A DNA stretch of 49,941 nucleotides from Clostridia bacterium (lineage in GTDB: Bacteria; Bacillota; Clostridia; Oscillospirales; CAG-272), in NCBI GenBank assembly GCA_017447775.1, contig JAFSMU010000005.1:1-49941 (forward strand), in the 5' to 3' direction. Under the pieces are notes generated by a model. The model saw only the letters and a list, made by a program, of their open reading frames with translations, ran no database searches and was not told the DNA's origin. Below, piece by piece: positions 17,522 through 25,500 of this stretch (positions are counted from its first letter, which is position 1; each line of letters begins with the position of its first letter). A program made the translations under genes and the position numbers.

Positions 17522-18211
17522 TTATGAGAATACCTCAAATTTGTATCCGACGCTCCACACTGTTTTAAGCGTCCACTTATCGCTGACGCCCTCGAGCTTT
17601 TCTCTGAGGCGTTTTATATGAACGTCGACCGTGCGCGTGTCACCGAGGTAATCAAAGCCCCATACCTTATCGAGGAGCTGATCGCGCGTGAACACCTGAT
17701 TTGCGTTTGATGCAAGGAAATAGAGCAGCTCAAGCTCTTTTGGCGGCAGATCGACTGCCTTTCCCTTGATTTTCAGCTGATATTTCTGTTTTGATATTTC
17801 GATGTTGTCGTATCTTATCGTTTCGTCGGCAGACTTGTCCTCGCGCGTCTTGCAGCGGCGAAGGACCGTCTTTATTCTTACCGACAGCTCTTTCATGTCA
17901 AACGGCTTGGTCATAAAGTCGTCAGCGCCAAGCTCAAGCCCCAGCACCTTGTCGAAAACCTCGCCCTTTGCCGTGAGCATTATTATCGGTACGTTTGATA
18001 TTTCTCTGATCTCGCGGCAGACCTGCCAGCCGTCTTTTTCCGTCATCATTATATCAAGCAGTACAAGATCGGGCGAGTTCGCCTTGAACGACTCAACTCC
18101 GGCAGCGCCGTCGTGCGCCGTTATCACTTCGTAAAATTCCTTTTCAAGATAGATCTTTATAGCTTCGCAAATATTGACGTCGTCGTCAATGATCAAAATC
18201 CTCGTTGTCAT
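17522..18211 (-). CDS. OmpR/PhoB-family response regulator
   Basis: This 229-residue regulator has a complete receiver: acidic pair in IIDDD near 7-11, phosphoacceptor D53 (LLDIMM), T80 and K102 (TKPFD). It also has a C-terminal winged-helix domain (about 130-227) with LPPKELELLYFLASN and RTVDVHIKRLREKL. I chose the ATG at 18211, which has GGAGGTTACTT upstream; a frame opening at 18325 would start upstream of the promoter. It is co-transcribed with the kinase downstream. The target genes are unknown. Confidence 0.94.
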   Translation of the reverse strand: MTTRILIIDDDVNICEAIKIYLEKEFYEVITAHDGAAGVESFKANSPDLVLLDIMMTEKDGWQVCREIREISNVPIIMLTAKGEVFDKVLGLELGADDFMTKPFDMKELSVRIKTVLRRCKTREDKSADETIRYDNIEISKQKYQLKIKGKAVDLPPKELELLYFLASNANQVFTRDQLLDKVWGFDYLGDTRTVDVHIKRLREKLEGVSDKWTLKTVWSVGYKFEVFS

Positions 18212-18242
18212 AAGTAACCTCCATATATAATAAATCATTTTA

Positions 18243-18271
18243 AGTATATCATTTTGCATTTTGATTGTAAA
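18243..18271 (-). promoter_or_regulatory. Promoter for the two-component operon
   Basis: On the minus strand TTTACA (18266-18271), a 17-bp spacer, and TATACT (18243-18248), about 30 nt before the ATG at 18211. Confidence 0.6.
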
Positions 18272-18318
18272 GAGTTTTGACGATTTTTGAAAAAAATTAA
18301 ACTTTACGACACATTTCG

Positions 18319-18347
18319 TTGACATATTCCGAGTTTTGATATATAAT
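18319..18347 (+). promoter_or_regulatory. Perfect sigma-A promoter for ychF-nfo
   Basis: TTGACA at 18319-18324, a 17-bp spacer and TATAAT at 18342-18347, all at consensus, 35 nt before the ychF ATG. Confidence 0.85.
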
Positions 18348-18382
18348 TATTCTCGTAAATTTTACTAAAGGAAGTATTTGTA

Positions 18383-19474
18383 ATGAAACTTGGTATCGTA
18401 GGACTGCCGAACGTCGGCAAAAGCACTCTTTTCAATGCAATAACGAATGCGGGGGCGATGTCTGCCAACTATCCGTTCTGTACCATTGACCCAAACGTCG
18501 GCGTTGTCGCCGTGCCGGACAAGAGGCTTGACGCGCTGGCTGAGATGTATCATCCGGAAAAATACACTCCGGCAGTGATAGAATTTGTCGACATTGCGGG
18601 GCTTGTCAAAGGCGCGTCAAAGGGCGAGGGACTTGGAAACAAATTCCTTTCGCACATTCGTGAAACTGACGCGATAATCCACCTTGTGCGCTGTTTCGAG
18701 GACTCGAATATCATCCACGTCGACGGCTCCGTCAACCCGAAGCGCGACATCGAAACGATAAACCTTGAGCTTATCTTTTCCGATCTTGAAATTATCGAGC
18801 ACCGCATAACGAGCGTTGAAAAAGCGATGAAGGGCGACAAGACACTGGCGCCAAAACTCGACGTGCTGAACAGAATAAAAGCGTCGCTTGAAAACGGCGT
18901 CAGCGCCCGCGCGGTTGAACTTACCGACGACGAGCGTGCGCTCGTGTCTGACACGGCGCTCCTTTCGATGAAGCCGATAATTTACGTTGCGAACATAAGC
19001 GAAGATCAGATAGGCTCGTTTGAATCGAGCAAAACATACGGCGAGCTGAAAGAGATCGCCGACAGCGAGGGCGCGGAGCTTCTCACCATCTGCGCCGGCA
19101 TCGAAGCTGAGCTTGCGGAACTTGACGGCGAGGAAAAGGCGGCGTTCCTTTCCGATCTCGGCATAAAAGAAAGCGGACTCGATTCGCTTATCCGCGCAAG
19201 CTATACCCTGCTCGGCTATATAAGTTTTCTTACAGCGGGACCGAAAGAGGTGCGCGCATGGACGATAGTCAAAGGCACGAAAGCGCCGCAGGCGGCCGGG
19301 AAAATCCACTCCGATATGGAGCGCGGCTTTATTCGCGCCGAGGTTATTTCGTTTGACGACCTTATGGCGTGCGGCTCGATGGCGGCGGCAAAAGAAAAAG
19401 GTCTTATCAGAAGCGAAGGAAAAGACTACGTATTCAAAGACGGCGATATTGTCGTTATAAGATTCAACGTGTGA
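18383..19474 (+). CDS. ychF: Redox-regulated ATPase/GTPase YchF
   Basis: This 363-residue Obg-related P-loop protein binds ATP in preference to GTP and associates with ribosomes. G1 is GLPNVGKST at residues 6-14, G3 is [20 protein letters not shown] near 71-90, and the C-terminal TGS domain contains the segments [14 protein letters not shown] and GFIRAEVI. The start has AAGGAAG upstream. It is followed after 7 nt by nfo and driven by a consensus promoter. Confidence 0.95.
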   Translation: MKLGIVGLPNVGKSTLFNAITNAGAMSANYPFCTIDPNVGVVAVPDKRLDALAEMYHPEKYTPAVIEFVDIAGLVKGASKGEGLGNKFLSHIRETDAIIHLVRCFEDSNIIHVDGSVNPKRDIETINLELIFSDLEIIEHRITSVEKAMKGDKTLAPKLDVLNRIKASLENGVSARAVELTDDERALVSDTALLSMKPIIYVANISEDQIGSFESSKTYGELKEIADSEGAELLTICAGIEAELAELDGEEKAAFLSDLGIKESGLDSLIRASYTLLGYISFLTAGPKEVRAWTIVKGTKAPQAAGKIHSDMERGFIRAEVISFDDLMACGSMAAAKEKGLIRSEGKDYVFKDGDIVVIRFNV

Positions 19475-19481
19475 GGTAAAT

Positions 19482-20315
19482 ATGCTGAAAATCGGTTATC
19501 ACGTTTCGTCATCGGGCGGTTTTGTTTCAATGGCAAAGCAGGCGCTTGACGCGAAAGGCAACACGTTTGCGTTTTTCACGCGAAATCCGCGCGGCGGAGC
19601 GGCGAAAACAATAGATGAGGGCGACGTTGCCGCCTTTCACAAAATCGCCGCCGAAAACGGTTTTTACAAGCTTGTGGCGCACTCGCCGTACACACTTAAC
19701 CCCTGCTCGCACGACGAGCATTTGAGAGAATACGCACGCGACACGTTTGCAGACGACCTTTTACGCATGGAATACGTGCCGAACAATTACTACAATTTCC
19801 ACCCCGGCGCTCATACGGGACAGGGGGTTGACGTCGGCATCGAGCAAATATCGGATATGCTGAACTCCGTGCTGAAAGAAGAACAGACGACGACGGTACT
19901 GCTTGAAACAATGGCGGGCAAAGGGAGCGAAGTCGGCTCGCGTTTTGAGGAGCTGCGCGCGATAATCGACAAAGTGGAGCTTTCGTCGCACGTCGGCGTT
20001 TGCCTTGATACTTGCCACGTCTGGGACGGCGGGTACGACATTGTAAACGACCTTGACGGCGTACTCACACATTTTGATAGCGTTATCGGTCTCGACAGGC
20101 TCAAAGCAATACACCTTAACGACAGCTTGAACCCACTCGGCGCGCACAAGGACAGGCACGCAAAAATAGGCGAGGGGCATATCGGCTTTGAGGCAATTTG
20201 CCGTGTGATAAATCACCCCGCCCTGAAAGAGCTTCCCTTCATTCTCGAAACGCCGAACGACGAGGCCGGATACGCAAGAGAAATAGCAATGCTGAAAGCG
20301 GCGTATAAAGAGTAA
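19482..20315 (+). CDS. nfo: Endonuclease IV (AP endonuclease)
   Basis: This 277-residue TIM-barrel, zinc-dependent enzyme cuts the backbone 5' of abasic sites in base-excision repair. It starts [11 protein letters not shown], and carries [11 protein letters not shown] near 105-115, VLLETMAG near 140-147, [14 protein letters not shown] near 174-187, [22 protein letters not shown] near 208 and ILETP near 260. The metal ligands lie in these motifs. The stop codon TAA falls within a copy of the dispersed palindrome, followed by a strong terminator. Confidence 0.94.
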   Translation: MLKIGYHVSSSGGFVSMAKQALDAKGNTFAFFTRNPRGGAAKTIDEGDVAAFHKIAAENGFYKLVAHSPYTLNPCSHDEHLREYARDTFADDLLRMEYVPNNYYNFHPGAHTGQGVDVGIEQISDMLNSVLKEEQTTTVLLETMAGKGSEVGSRFEELRAIIDKVELSSHVGVCLDTCHVWDGGYDIVNDLDGVLTHFDSVIGLDRLKAIHLNDSLNPLGAHKDRHAKIGEGHIGFEAICRVINHPALKELPFILETPNDEAGYAREIAMLKAAYKE

Positions 20316-20326
20316 ATTTTATTTAC
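20312..20326 (+). repeat. Dispersed palindrome GTAAATTTNATTTAC, copy 2
   Basis: The spacer is TTT. The copy supplies the nfo stop codon (TAA) and stands 8 nt before the terminator stem. Confidence 0.75.
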
Positions 20327-20333
20327 CATATCA

Positions 20334-20369
20334 AAAACATCCGATGAGCACTACCTCATCGGATGTTTT
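20334..20369. terminator. Bidirectional terminator between nfo and the pyrophosphatase-like gene
   Basis: A 15-bp perfect stem (20334-20348 with 20355-20369) with a 6-nt loop. The last codons and stop of the leftward gene at 20356-20691 lie inside the stem. Confidence 0.85.
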
Positions 20370-20691
20370 GCGTTATTATTTCGGAATCAAAAAATCGTTC
20401 TTGAAATTTTACCTTTTCATAAATCTCATCTTTTGTAAAAGACATATTTTCAGGCGCAACAACCCATTTTTCTTCAACGTCGTCAAATCGATGTATTATC
20501 GCTATCACCTTGCCGTAAAATTCGGAAATCGGGACATTTACGCCCATAATATACGCATCCTGCCACTCTCCGTCCGGCGCGGGGATTCCTTCAATGTATC
20601 CGTAATTTATCGGATAGATCATGTCGCAATGATCCGGATGCGCGCTGCCGAGCGGTCTGTCGACCGTGACTTTCACCATATCGCCTATCAT
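20356..20691 (-). CDS. Short inorganic-pyrophosphatase-like protein
   Basis: This 111-residue protein resembles the N-terminal part of family I soluble pyrophosphatase: TVDRPLGSAHPDHCDMIYPINYGYIEG matches the entry strands (described over residues 9-35; key residues R12, P13, Y26, N29, Y30, Y32). The central block is DAYIMGVNVPISEFYGKVIAIIHR, where the canonical enzyme has its DxDPxD metal cluster. I do not see that aspartate cluster, so activity as a true pyrophosphatase is doubtful. Full-length enzymes have about 175 residues. It starts 3 nt after the topB stop, with GGGTGAG as ribosome site. Confidence 0.7.
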   Translation of the reverse strand: MIGDMVKVTVDRPLGSAHPDHCDMIYPINYGYIEGIPAPDGEWQDAYIMGVNVPISEFYGKVIAIIHRFDDVEEKWVVAPENMSFTKDEIYEKVKFQERFFDSEIITQNIR

Positions 20692-20694
20692 ATC

Positions 20695-22794
20695 TCACCC
20701 GAAATCAAATACCGCTCTGTCGCCGTCAAGCTTTAATGCGGCGTCGAACAGCTTACCGTTTTTTGACGTAAAGCCCTCGATCTTCGACGTTTTCCCCGTT
20801 TCAAGCAGAAGCTTTGCGTTTGAGGGCGATATCACGCGTCCGCAAATGACGCCGCCTATTTTGAATTTGCAGCCGTTTTCCTTGTATCCGGTGCAAGCGT
20901 AGCCGTAGCGCGAGCGGATAACGTTATTGCCGCAAAGCGGGCATTTGCCGACGATATCGCCGTAAAAGCCCATGTCGGTGTCCTTTTCGGGCGGCATTTC
21001 TTTGCGGGAAAACACCTCTGATATTTCCTCTTTTGCAAGATTTACGCTGTCCTGAACGGTCATTTCGCCGTGGAAAACCTTTTTCAGCGCCTTGCCCATT
21101 TCGCTCGTCTTGTATTTGTCCATCGAAATATTCATTCTGCCAAGCGATTCGATAAGGTATTCCCCGTCGGGCAATATCGAGTAAACGTCCTTTTTAAGCT
21201 CGATATACTTGCTTTTTCGCGCGTTGTTGATTATCCCCGTGCGCGTCGCCTCGGTGCCGAGTTCAAGCCCCTCGAACATCGCGCGGTATTCTTCGGCGTC
21301 ATCTTCGTTTTCGGCGTTTGCCTTTTCCTCCCTGAACGGATTTTTCAAGTAATTGTTCAGCGTTTCTATCGTGTAATGGCGCGGCGCCGACGTTTCTTTT
21401 TCGACAGGCTCAAAATTCACGTTTACGACGTCACCCACGTCAAGCATCGGCAAAATTTTGTCTTTTTGCGTAAAATCGTCGTATTTCGTCCAGCCTTTTT
21501 CGATGATAACCGTGCCTTTTAGCGTAAATTCTTCAAGGCCGCCGAGGTCGATGACGATCTCGCTCTTTTCAGCGATGCACTCCTCCGCGCAGAAAACGGC
21601 GACAAATCGGCGAAGTATCGCCGAATATACCTTGAATTCGTTTTCGGAAAGCGCCGTTTTTTGCGGGATCTTATACGTCGGTGTGAGAGCCGAGTGCGAT
21701 TCGATTTTTGAGTCGTCAAAAATCTGCTTTCCGTCCTTGAACGTTACGGGGTATCCGATCTTTTTTATGTTTTGAAGTATAGATTTTACCTTGTCTTTTT
21801 CCGCTTCCGCAAGATATTCGGAGTTCGTTCTCGGGTACGTCACGTACCCCGATTCATAGAGCTTTTGAACGATGTCAAGGCTTTCGTCCATCGGCATTTT
21901 ATATTTTTTTCCGAGGAAGTTTTGCAGTTTTGAGAGCGAAAACAGCTTTCCGGCGTTTATCTTTTCCCTTTTTTTCTTTTTGTCCTTTACCGTCGCTGTG
22001 CAAAGATTGTACTTTTCGCACAGTGCCTCCGCTTTATTTTTGTCCTTTTTGTCGAATTTCTGCTTTGACGTAAGCTCAACGATCTCACCGCCCGTTTCCG
22101 CTTTGCTTACAATGGCATAGTAAATATCGGGCGTGAAGTTTTTGATCGACATATCGCGGTCGTAAATCGCTTTTACTATAGGAATAATTACGCGCCCGAC
22201 CCGAAGAAGCACGCCGGTACGCAAAGTTGCGTAGCGCGTAAGATTCACGCCGTACAGCCAGTCTATGAACGTGCGCGCAAAACCTTCGTTTGCAAGGTTT
22301 TGATATTCGTCCTCATCCTTCATCGTGCGCAAGGCTTCGGCAACAGTTTCGGGCGTTTGATCGGGCAGCCAAAGGCGCAACAGCTTCTTTCCCGAAACGC
22401 CTGCGTTTTCAATGCAAAGGCGCACGATTATCTCTCCCTCGCGGTCTGAGTCGCCCGCGTTTACGATAGTGTCGACGTCGGCGCGGTTTGAAAGCGTCTT
22501 TATAAGCTCAAACTGGCGGCGGACGCCGTCGTCTGTCTTTTTCGTATTTTCATCAAGGCGCAGCTTGAATTTGAACTTTTCGGGAAAGCACGGAAGATTA
22601 TCGAGCGTCCACTTGACTTTTTCGCCCGAAATGCCGCTGTAATCCTCAATATCGCAAAGCGAAAAAAGGTGGCCGAATGCCCACGTCACGATATAGCCGC
22701 ATCCCTCAAAATACCCGTTTTTTCTTTCGAGTTTTCCGATTCCCGCAACGATATTCCGCGCGAGCGACGGCTTTTCGGCAATAACGAGGATCAT
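20695..22794 (-). CDS. topB: DNA topoisomerase III (type IA)
   Basis: This 699-residue type IA topoisomerase relaxes or decatenates DNA. The TOPRIM domain shows EKPSLAR at 7-13 and DSDREGE at 115-121. The active-site tyrosine is Y320 in VTYPRTNSEY. A C-terminal four-cysteine zinc ribbon (CPLCGNN with a second C pair in ACTGYKENGC) lies near 635-660. The usual SVGRVQTP motif reads RVGRVIIP near 198-205, an uncommon variant. GGAGGTGG precedes the ATG. It lies 15 nt downstream of the MATE gene's end, so the two may share a transcript. Confidence 0.92.
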   Translation of the reverse strand: MILVIAEKPSLARNIVAGIGKLERKNGYFEGCGYIVTWAFGHLFSLCDIEDYSGISGEKVKWTLDNLPCFPEKFKFKLRLDENTKKTDDGVRRQFELIKTLSNRADVDTIVNAGDSDREGEIIVRLCIENAGVSGKKLLRLWLPDQTPETVAEALRTMKDEDEYQNLANEGFARTFIDWLYGVNLTRYATLRTGVLLRVGRVIIPIVKAIYDRDMSIKNFTPDIYYAIVSKAETGGEIVELTSKQKFDKKDKNKAEALCEKYNLCTATVKDKKKKREKINAGKLFSLSKLQNFLGKKYKMPMDESLDIVQKLYESGYVTYPRTNSEYLAEAEKDKVKSILQNIKKIGYPVTFKDGKQIFDDSKIESHSALTPTYKIPQKTALSENEFKVYSAILRRFVAVFCAEECIAEKSEIVIDLGGLEEFTLKGTVIIEKGWTKYDDFTQKDKILPMLDVGDVVNVNFEPVEKETSAPRHYTIETLNNYLKNPFREEKANAENEDDAEEYRAMFEGLELGTEATRTGIINNARKSKYIELKKDVYSILPDGEYLIESLGRMNISMDKYKTSEMGKALKKVFHGEMTVQDSVNLAKEEISEVFSRKEMPPEKDTDMGFYGDIVGKCPLCGNNVIRSRYGYACTGYKENGCKFKIGGVICGRVISPSNAKLLLETGKTSKIEGFTSKNGKLFDAALKLDGDRAVFDFG

Positions 22795-22809
22795 TTTGCC
22801 ACCTCCTTT

Positions 22810-24207
22810 TTATTTATTTGTTTTTTTGATCTTGATCGGCTGGATCTCGCCGTCCTTGGGCAATCGTTTGACCGCAATTACATATAGCACAAGCGTGCCT
22901 ATCAGCGTGATCGCCCAAGATATCGGGTATGACATATACAGCATTTCAAGCGTTTTGTTCGCCTCAAAAACCGTATAAACCCATATAATTCTGATGCCGC
23001 ATATTCCGAAAATCGAAATGATCATCGGAGATAGCGAGTACCCGAGTCCGCGCAGTTGACCGACAACGGTATTTTCAAGCCCGAGTATGAGATGCGGCAA
23101 AAGCACGATAAGCATTCGCGTCATACCGTAACTTATGGCGCTTTCCTCCCCCGGAAGATATATCCCGAGCAGCGGGCGACCGAATATGTAAGCCGCGCCG
23201 GATAGCAAAATGCTTGTGATCGCCGTCATGGCCATGCTTATCCAGAACACTTTGCGCGTTCTCTTATACTGACGTGCGCCGTAGTTTTGCCCCGTAAACG
23301 TGATCGCGGCGTGATAGAACGCGTTTTCCGCAACGTAAACAAACCCCTCGATATTTCCCGCCGCCGTGTTGCCCGACATTACGATATCTCCAAACGAGTT
23401 CATCGACGATTGGATAATTACGTTCGATATCGAGAAAAGCGAGCCTTGTATTCCCGCGGGAAGTCCGACGACGGCTATCATTTTAAGCTCTTCCTTATAG
23501 ATTTTAAGCTTTTTGAAAAACAGCTTGCACGGCCCGTCGCTCTTCATCAGGCAAAGCGTTACGAGCGCCGCCGATATCGCCTGCGAAACAAGCGTTGCGA
23601 GCGCCACGCCGTCGACGTCCATGTGGAAGAAATATACGAATACAAAGTTAAGTATGATGTTGACAATGCCCGCAACGGTAAGAAAATAAAGCGGGCGCTT
23701 TGTATCCCCCATGGCGCGCAGAACGGCGCTTCCGAAGTTATACAGCATATTCACCGGAGCGCCGATGAAGTAAATCCTCATATAAGAAACCGCCATATTC
23801 AAAACGTCCCCGTCCTCGGGGGTATTCATCCACGTAAGTAACTGCCGCGCGGAAATAAAGCCGAATAATCCGACGATAACGCCCGATATCAGCGACAGAG
23901 CTATCGACGTGTGCGTCGCGCGGTGCGCTCCCTCCGCGTCCTCGGCGCCGAGATACCTTGCCACGACGACCGACGAGCCGACAGACAAACCGATGACAAC
24001 GTTGATAATGAGGTTGATTATCGCGCTTGTCGCTCCGACGGCGGCGATAGCTTTTTGCCCGTTTGACGCAAATTGGCCGACGATTATGAGGTCGGCAGCG
24101 TTGTAAAGCAGCTGAAGCGATCCCGACGCGATAAGCGGCAAAGCAAACATAATGATTTTGCCGACGAGCGGCCCTTTTGTCATTTCGATTTCGTTTCTTT
24201 TTTTCAT
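22810..24207 (-). CDS. MATE-family efflux transporter
   Basis: This 465-residue membrane protein has 12 predicted helices in two homologous halves. The N-terminal motif ASGSLQLLYNAADLIIVGQF (residues 28-47) and a GxxGaxxA-like GATSAIINLIINVVIGLSVG segment are typical of the DinF/NorM MATE group, which export drugs or metabolites in exchange for Na+ or H+. Substrate is unknown. AAGGTC precedes the ATG. No regulator is adjacent. Confidence 0.92.
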   Translation of the reverse strand: MKKRNEIEMTKGPLVGKIIMFALPLIASGSLQLLYNAADLIIVGQFASNGQKAIAAVGATSAIINLIINVVIGLSVGSSVVVARYLGAEDAEGAHRATHTSIALSLISGVIVGLFGFISARQLLTWMNTPEDGDVLNMAVSYMRIYFIGAPVNMLYNFGSAVLRAMGDTKRPLYFLTVAGIVNIILNFVFVYFFHMDVDGVALATLVSQAISAALVTLCLMKSDGPCKLFFKKLKIYKEELKMIAVVGLPAGIQGSLFSISNVIIQSSMNSFGDIVMSGNTAAGNIEGFVYVAENAFYHAAITFTGQNYGARQYKRTRKVFWISMAMTAITSILLSGAAYIFGRPLLGIYLPGEESAISYGMTRMLIVLLPHLILGLENTVVGQLRGLGYSLSPMIISIFGICGIRIIWVYTVFEANKTLEMLYMSYPISWAITLIGTLVLYVIAVKRLPKDGEIQPIKIKKTNK

Positions 24208-24271
24208 AAATTGACCTTATAAATGAATTTATATGTCAAGACTTGAATTGACTGTAATTTATCATATTGAA

Positions 24272-24296
24272 AAAACCCGCATGATCGGCGGGTTTT
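24272..24296 (-). terminator. Terminator of the tRNA cluster
   Basis: The arms AAAACCCGC and GCGGGTTTT surround a 7-nt loop. On the minus strand a T-run follows, just downstream of tRNA-His. Confidence 0.85.
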
Positions 24297-24301
24297 CATT
24301 G

Positions 24302-24379
24302 TGGGGTGGGTAATCGGACTCGAACCGACGGCCTCCAGGGCCACAACCTGGCGCTCTAACCAACTGGGCTATACCCACC
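24302..24379 (-). tRNA. tRNA-His(GTG)
   Basis: The anticodon loop TTGTGGC in a CCAGG/CCTGG stem gives anticodon GTG. The encoded extra G at -1 pairs with C73, the histidine tRNA identity element, and CCA is encoded. It is last in a four-tRNA leftward cluster. Confidence 0.95.
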
Positions 24380-24393
24380 GTATTAAAATATGA

Positions 24394-24470
24394 TGGTGGG
24401 GGCGGAGGGAATCGAACCCCCGACCTTCTGCACGTCAAGCAGACACTCTAACCAGCTGAGCTACGCCTCC
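24394..24470 (-). tRNA. tRNA-Val(GAC)
   Basis: The loop TTGACGT in a TCTGC/GCAGA stem gives anticodon GAC. CCA is encoded. The acceptor stem GGAGGCG/CGCCCCC has one A-C mismatch at 3:70. Confidence 0.92.
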
Positions 24471-24478
24471 AAAATAAT

Positions 24479-24555
24479 TGGCGTGCCTTGGGGGATTCGA
24501 ACCCTCGACCTACTGCTTAGAAGGCAGTTGCTCTATCCTGCTGAGCTAAAGGCAC
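24479..24555 (-). tRNA. tRNA-Arg(TCT)
   Basis: The loop CTTCTAA in an ACTGC/GCAGT stem gives anticodon TCT. The acceptor GTGCCTT/AAGGCAC is fully paired with G73 and encoded CCA. The T stem GAGGG/CCCCC has an A-C mismatch at 50:64. Confidence 0.93.
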
Positions 24556-24558
24556 ACA

Positions 24559-24632
24559 TGGAGCGGATGATGGGAATCGAACCCACACAACCAGCTTGGA
24601 AGGCTGGAGTTCTACCACTGAACTACACCCGC
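24559..24632 (-). tRNA. tRNA-Gly(TCC)
   Basis: The loop CTTCCAA in a CCAGC/GCTGG stem gives anticodon TCC. The acceptor GCGGGTG/CATCCGC pairs with one G-U, and CCA is encoded. It is first in the cluster, nearest the promoter. Confidence 0.95.
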
Positions 24633-24661
24633 ATAGGCGCTTTTTTTCAAAGCGCTAATAT

Positions 24662-24690
24662 ATATTATCACAATACCACTGCTTTGTCAA
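24662..24690 (-). promoter_or_regulatory. Promoter of the Gly-Arg-Val-His tRNA cluster
   Basis: On the minus strand TTGACA (24685-24690), a 17-bp spacer, and TAATAT (24662-24667), about 30 nt before tRNA-Gly. Confidence 0.75.
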
Positions 24691-24732
24691 CAGTTTTTTT
24701 GAATTTTTTGCCGCTTGACCAAAACTTAATTT

Positions 24733-25377
24733 TCATTCAAGAGCGCCGTATTCCACTATTTTTTTCAGTATTTCGGCGTGCGCCGCCTGCGATAAAGTTT
24801 CTTTTTCCGTCTTTGATTTTGACGAATAATACGGCACTGTTTTGATCACGATCAGCGACTCCGACGGTATTGCGGACATACCCGGAAGCTCTTTTATTTT
24901 GAGCGAATCATACTTTATCGCAAAATCGTCATACTTCATCTCAACAGGGACTTCGCCGACGGTGCTTTCAAGCGTTACGAACATACCGCTTCCCTTGTAG
25001 CTTTCGTAAAGCACGGGATCGATGAAAAAGATATAGTAATTCTGATACAGTGCCGAGCGCATAAACGACGTTACGTTTGAATTGAGATATCCCGCCGCAG
25101 AATCGCTTTGGTCTGCAATAAACGTTTCGCGCGAGAATAAAACGTTCTTTTCGCCGTTTTTATCAACATCGTCGCAAAATCTTGTAAGCGTTGAAACAAT
25201 GTCGTTATATTCCGTTCTTTCTATACCGCCGCCGCGACCGATAAGCATAAACGCCGCGTCATAGTTTTTGCGCGTAAACGTCTGCACCGTCAAAATTATA
25301 GCAACGGTAACGAAAAACACGACGATTATCGTTACCCATTTATGATGATACCAAAAATTTTCAAACCATTTTCGCAT
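24733..25377 (-). CDS. Unknown single-pass membrane protein
   Basis: I do not recognise this 214-residue protein. A short basic, aromatic cytoplasmic tail (MRKWFENFWYHHKW) precedes one hydrophobic helix at about 15-35, after which the remaining 180 residues should face outside. That domain is mixed alpha/beta without cysteines or an obvious catalytic motif. The ATG at 25377 is chosen because GGTGAG lies upstream; a longer frame from 25431 adds 18 unsupported residues. It lies downstream of the pseudo-ATPase gene but is separated from it by a terminator. It may work with that membrane protein, but that is only an inference from position. Confidence 0.65.
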   Translation of the reverse strand: MRKWFENFWYHHKWVTIIVVFFVTVAIILTVQTFTRKNYDAAFMLIGRGGGIERTEYNDIVSTLTRFCDDVDKNGEKNVLFSRETFIADQSDSAAGYLNSNVTSFMRSALYQNYYIFFIDPVLYESYKGSGMFVTLESTVGEVPVEMKYDDFAIKYDSLKIKELPGMSAIPSESLIVIKTVPYYSSKSKTEKETLSQAAHAEILKKIVEYGALE

Positions 25378-25465
25378 GATCTCACCGCCGTTTTTTTCTT
25401 TGATTATATCACCTTTCGGTGTTTTTTTCAACAGTATCGGGTGTAAATTTTATTTGAATAAAAAA

Positions 25466-25487
25466 TCGGAGGGCTTGCGCCCTCCGA
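25466..25487 (-). terminator. Terminator after the pseudo-ATPase gene
   Basis: The arms TCGGAGGGC and GCCCTCCGA with loop TTGC are followed on the minus strand by six T. A degenerate copy of the dispersed palindrome (GTAAATTTTATTTGA) lies just to its left at 25442. Confidence 0.85.
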
Positions 25488-25500
25488 AATCTCTTGCATT

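Noticed and set aside
24390..24845. A rightward open frame of 151 codons with a peptide starting MMVGAEGIEPPTF
   Set aside because: It is the antisense of the tRNA-Val, -Arg and -Gly genes. This translation is a well-known false protein in databases, and the frame has no ribosome site.
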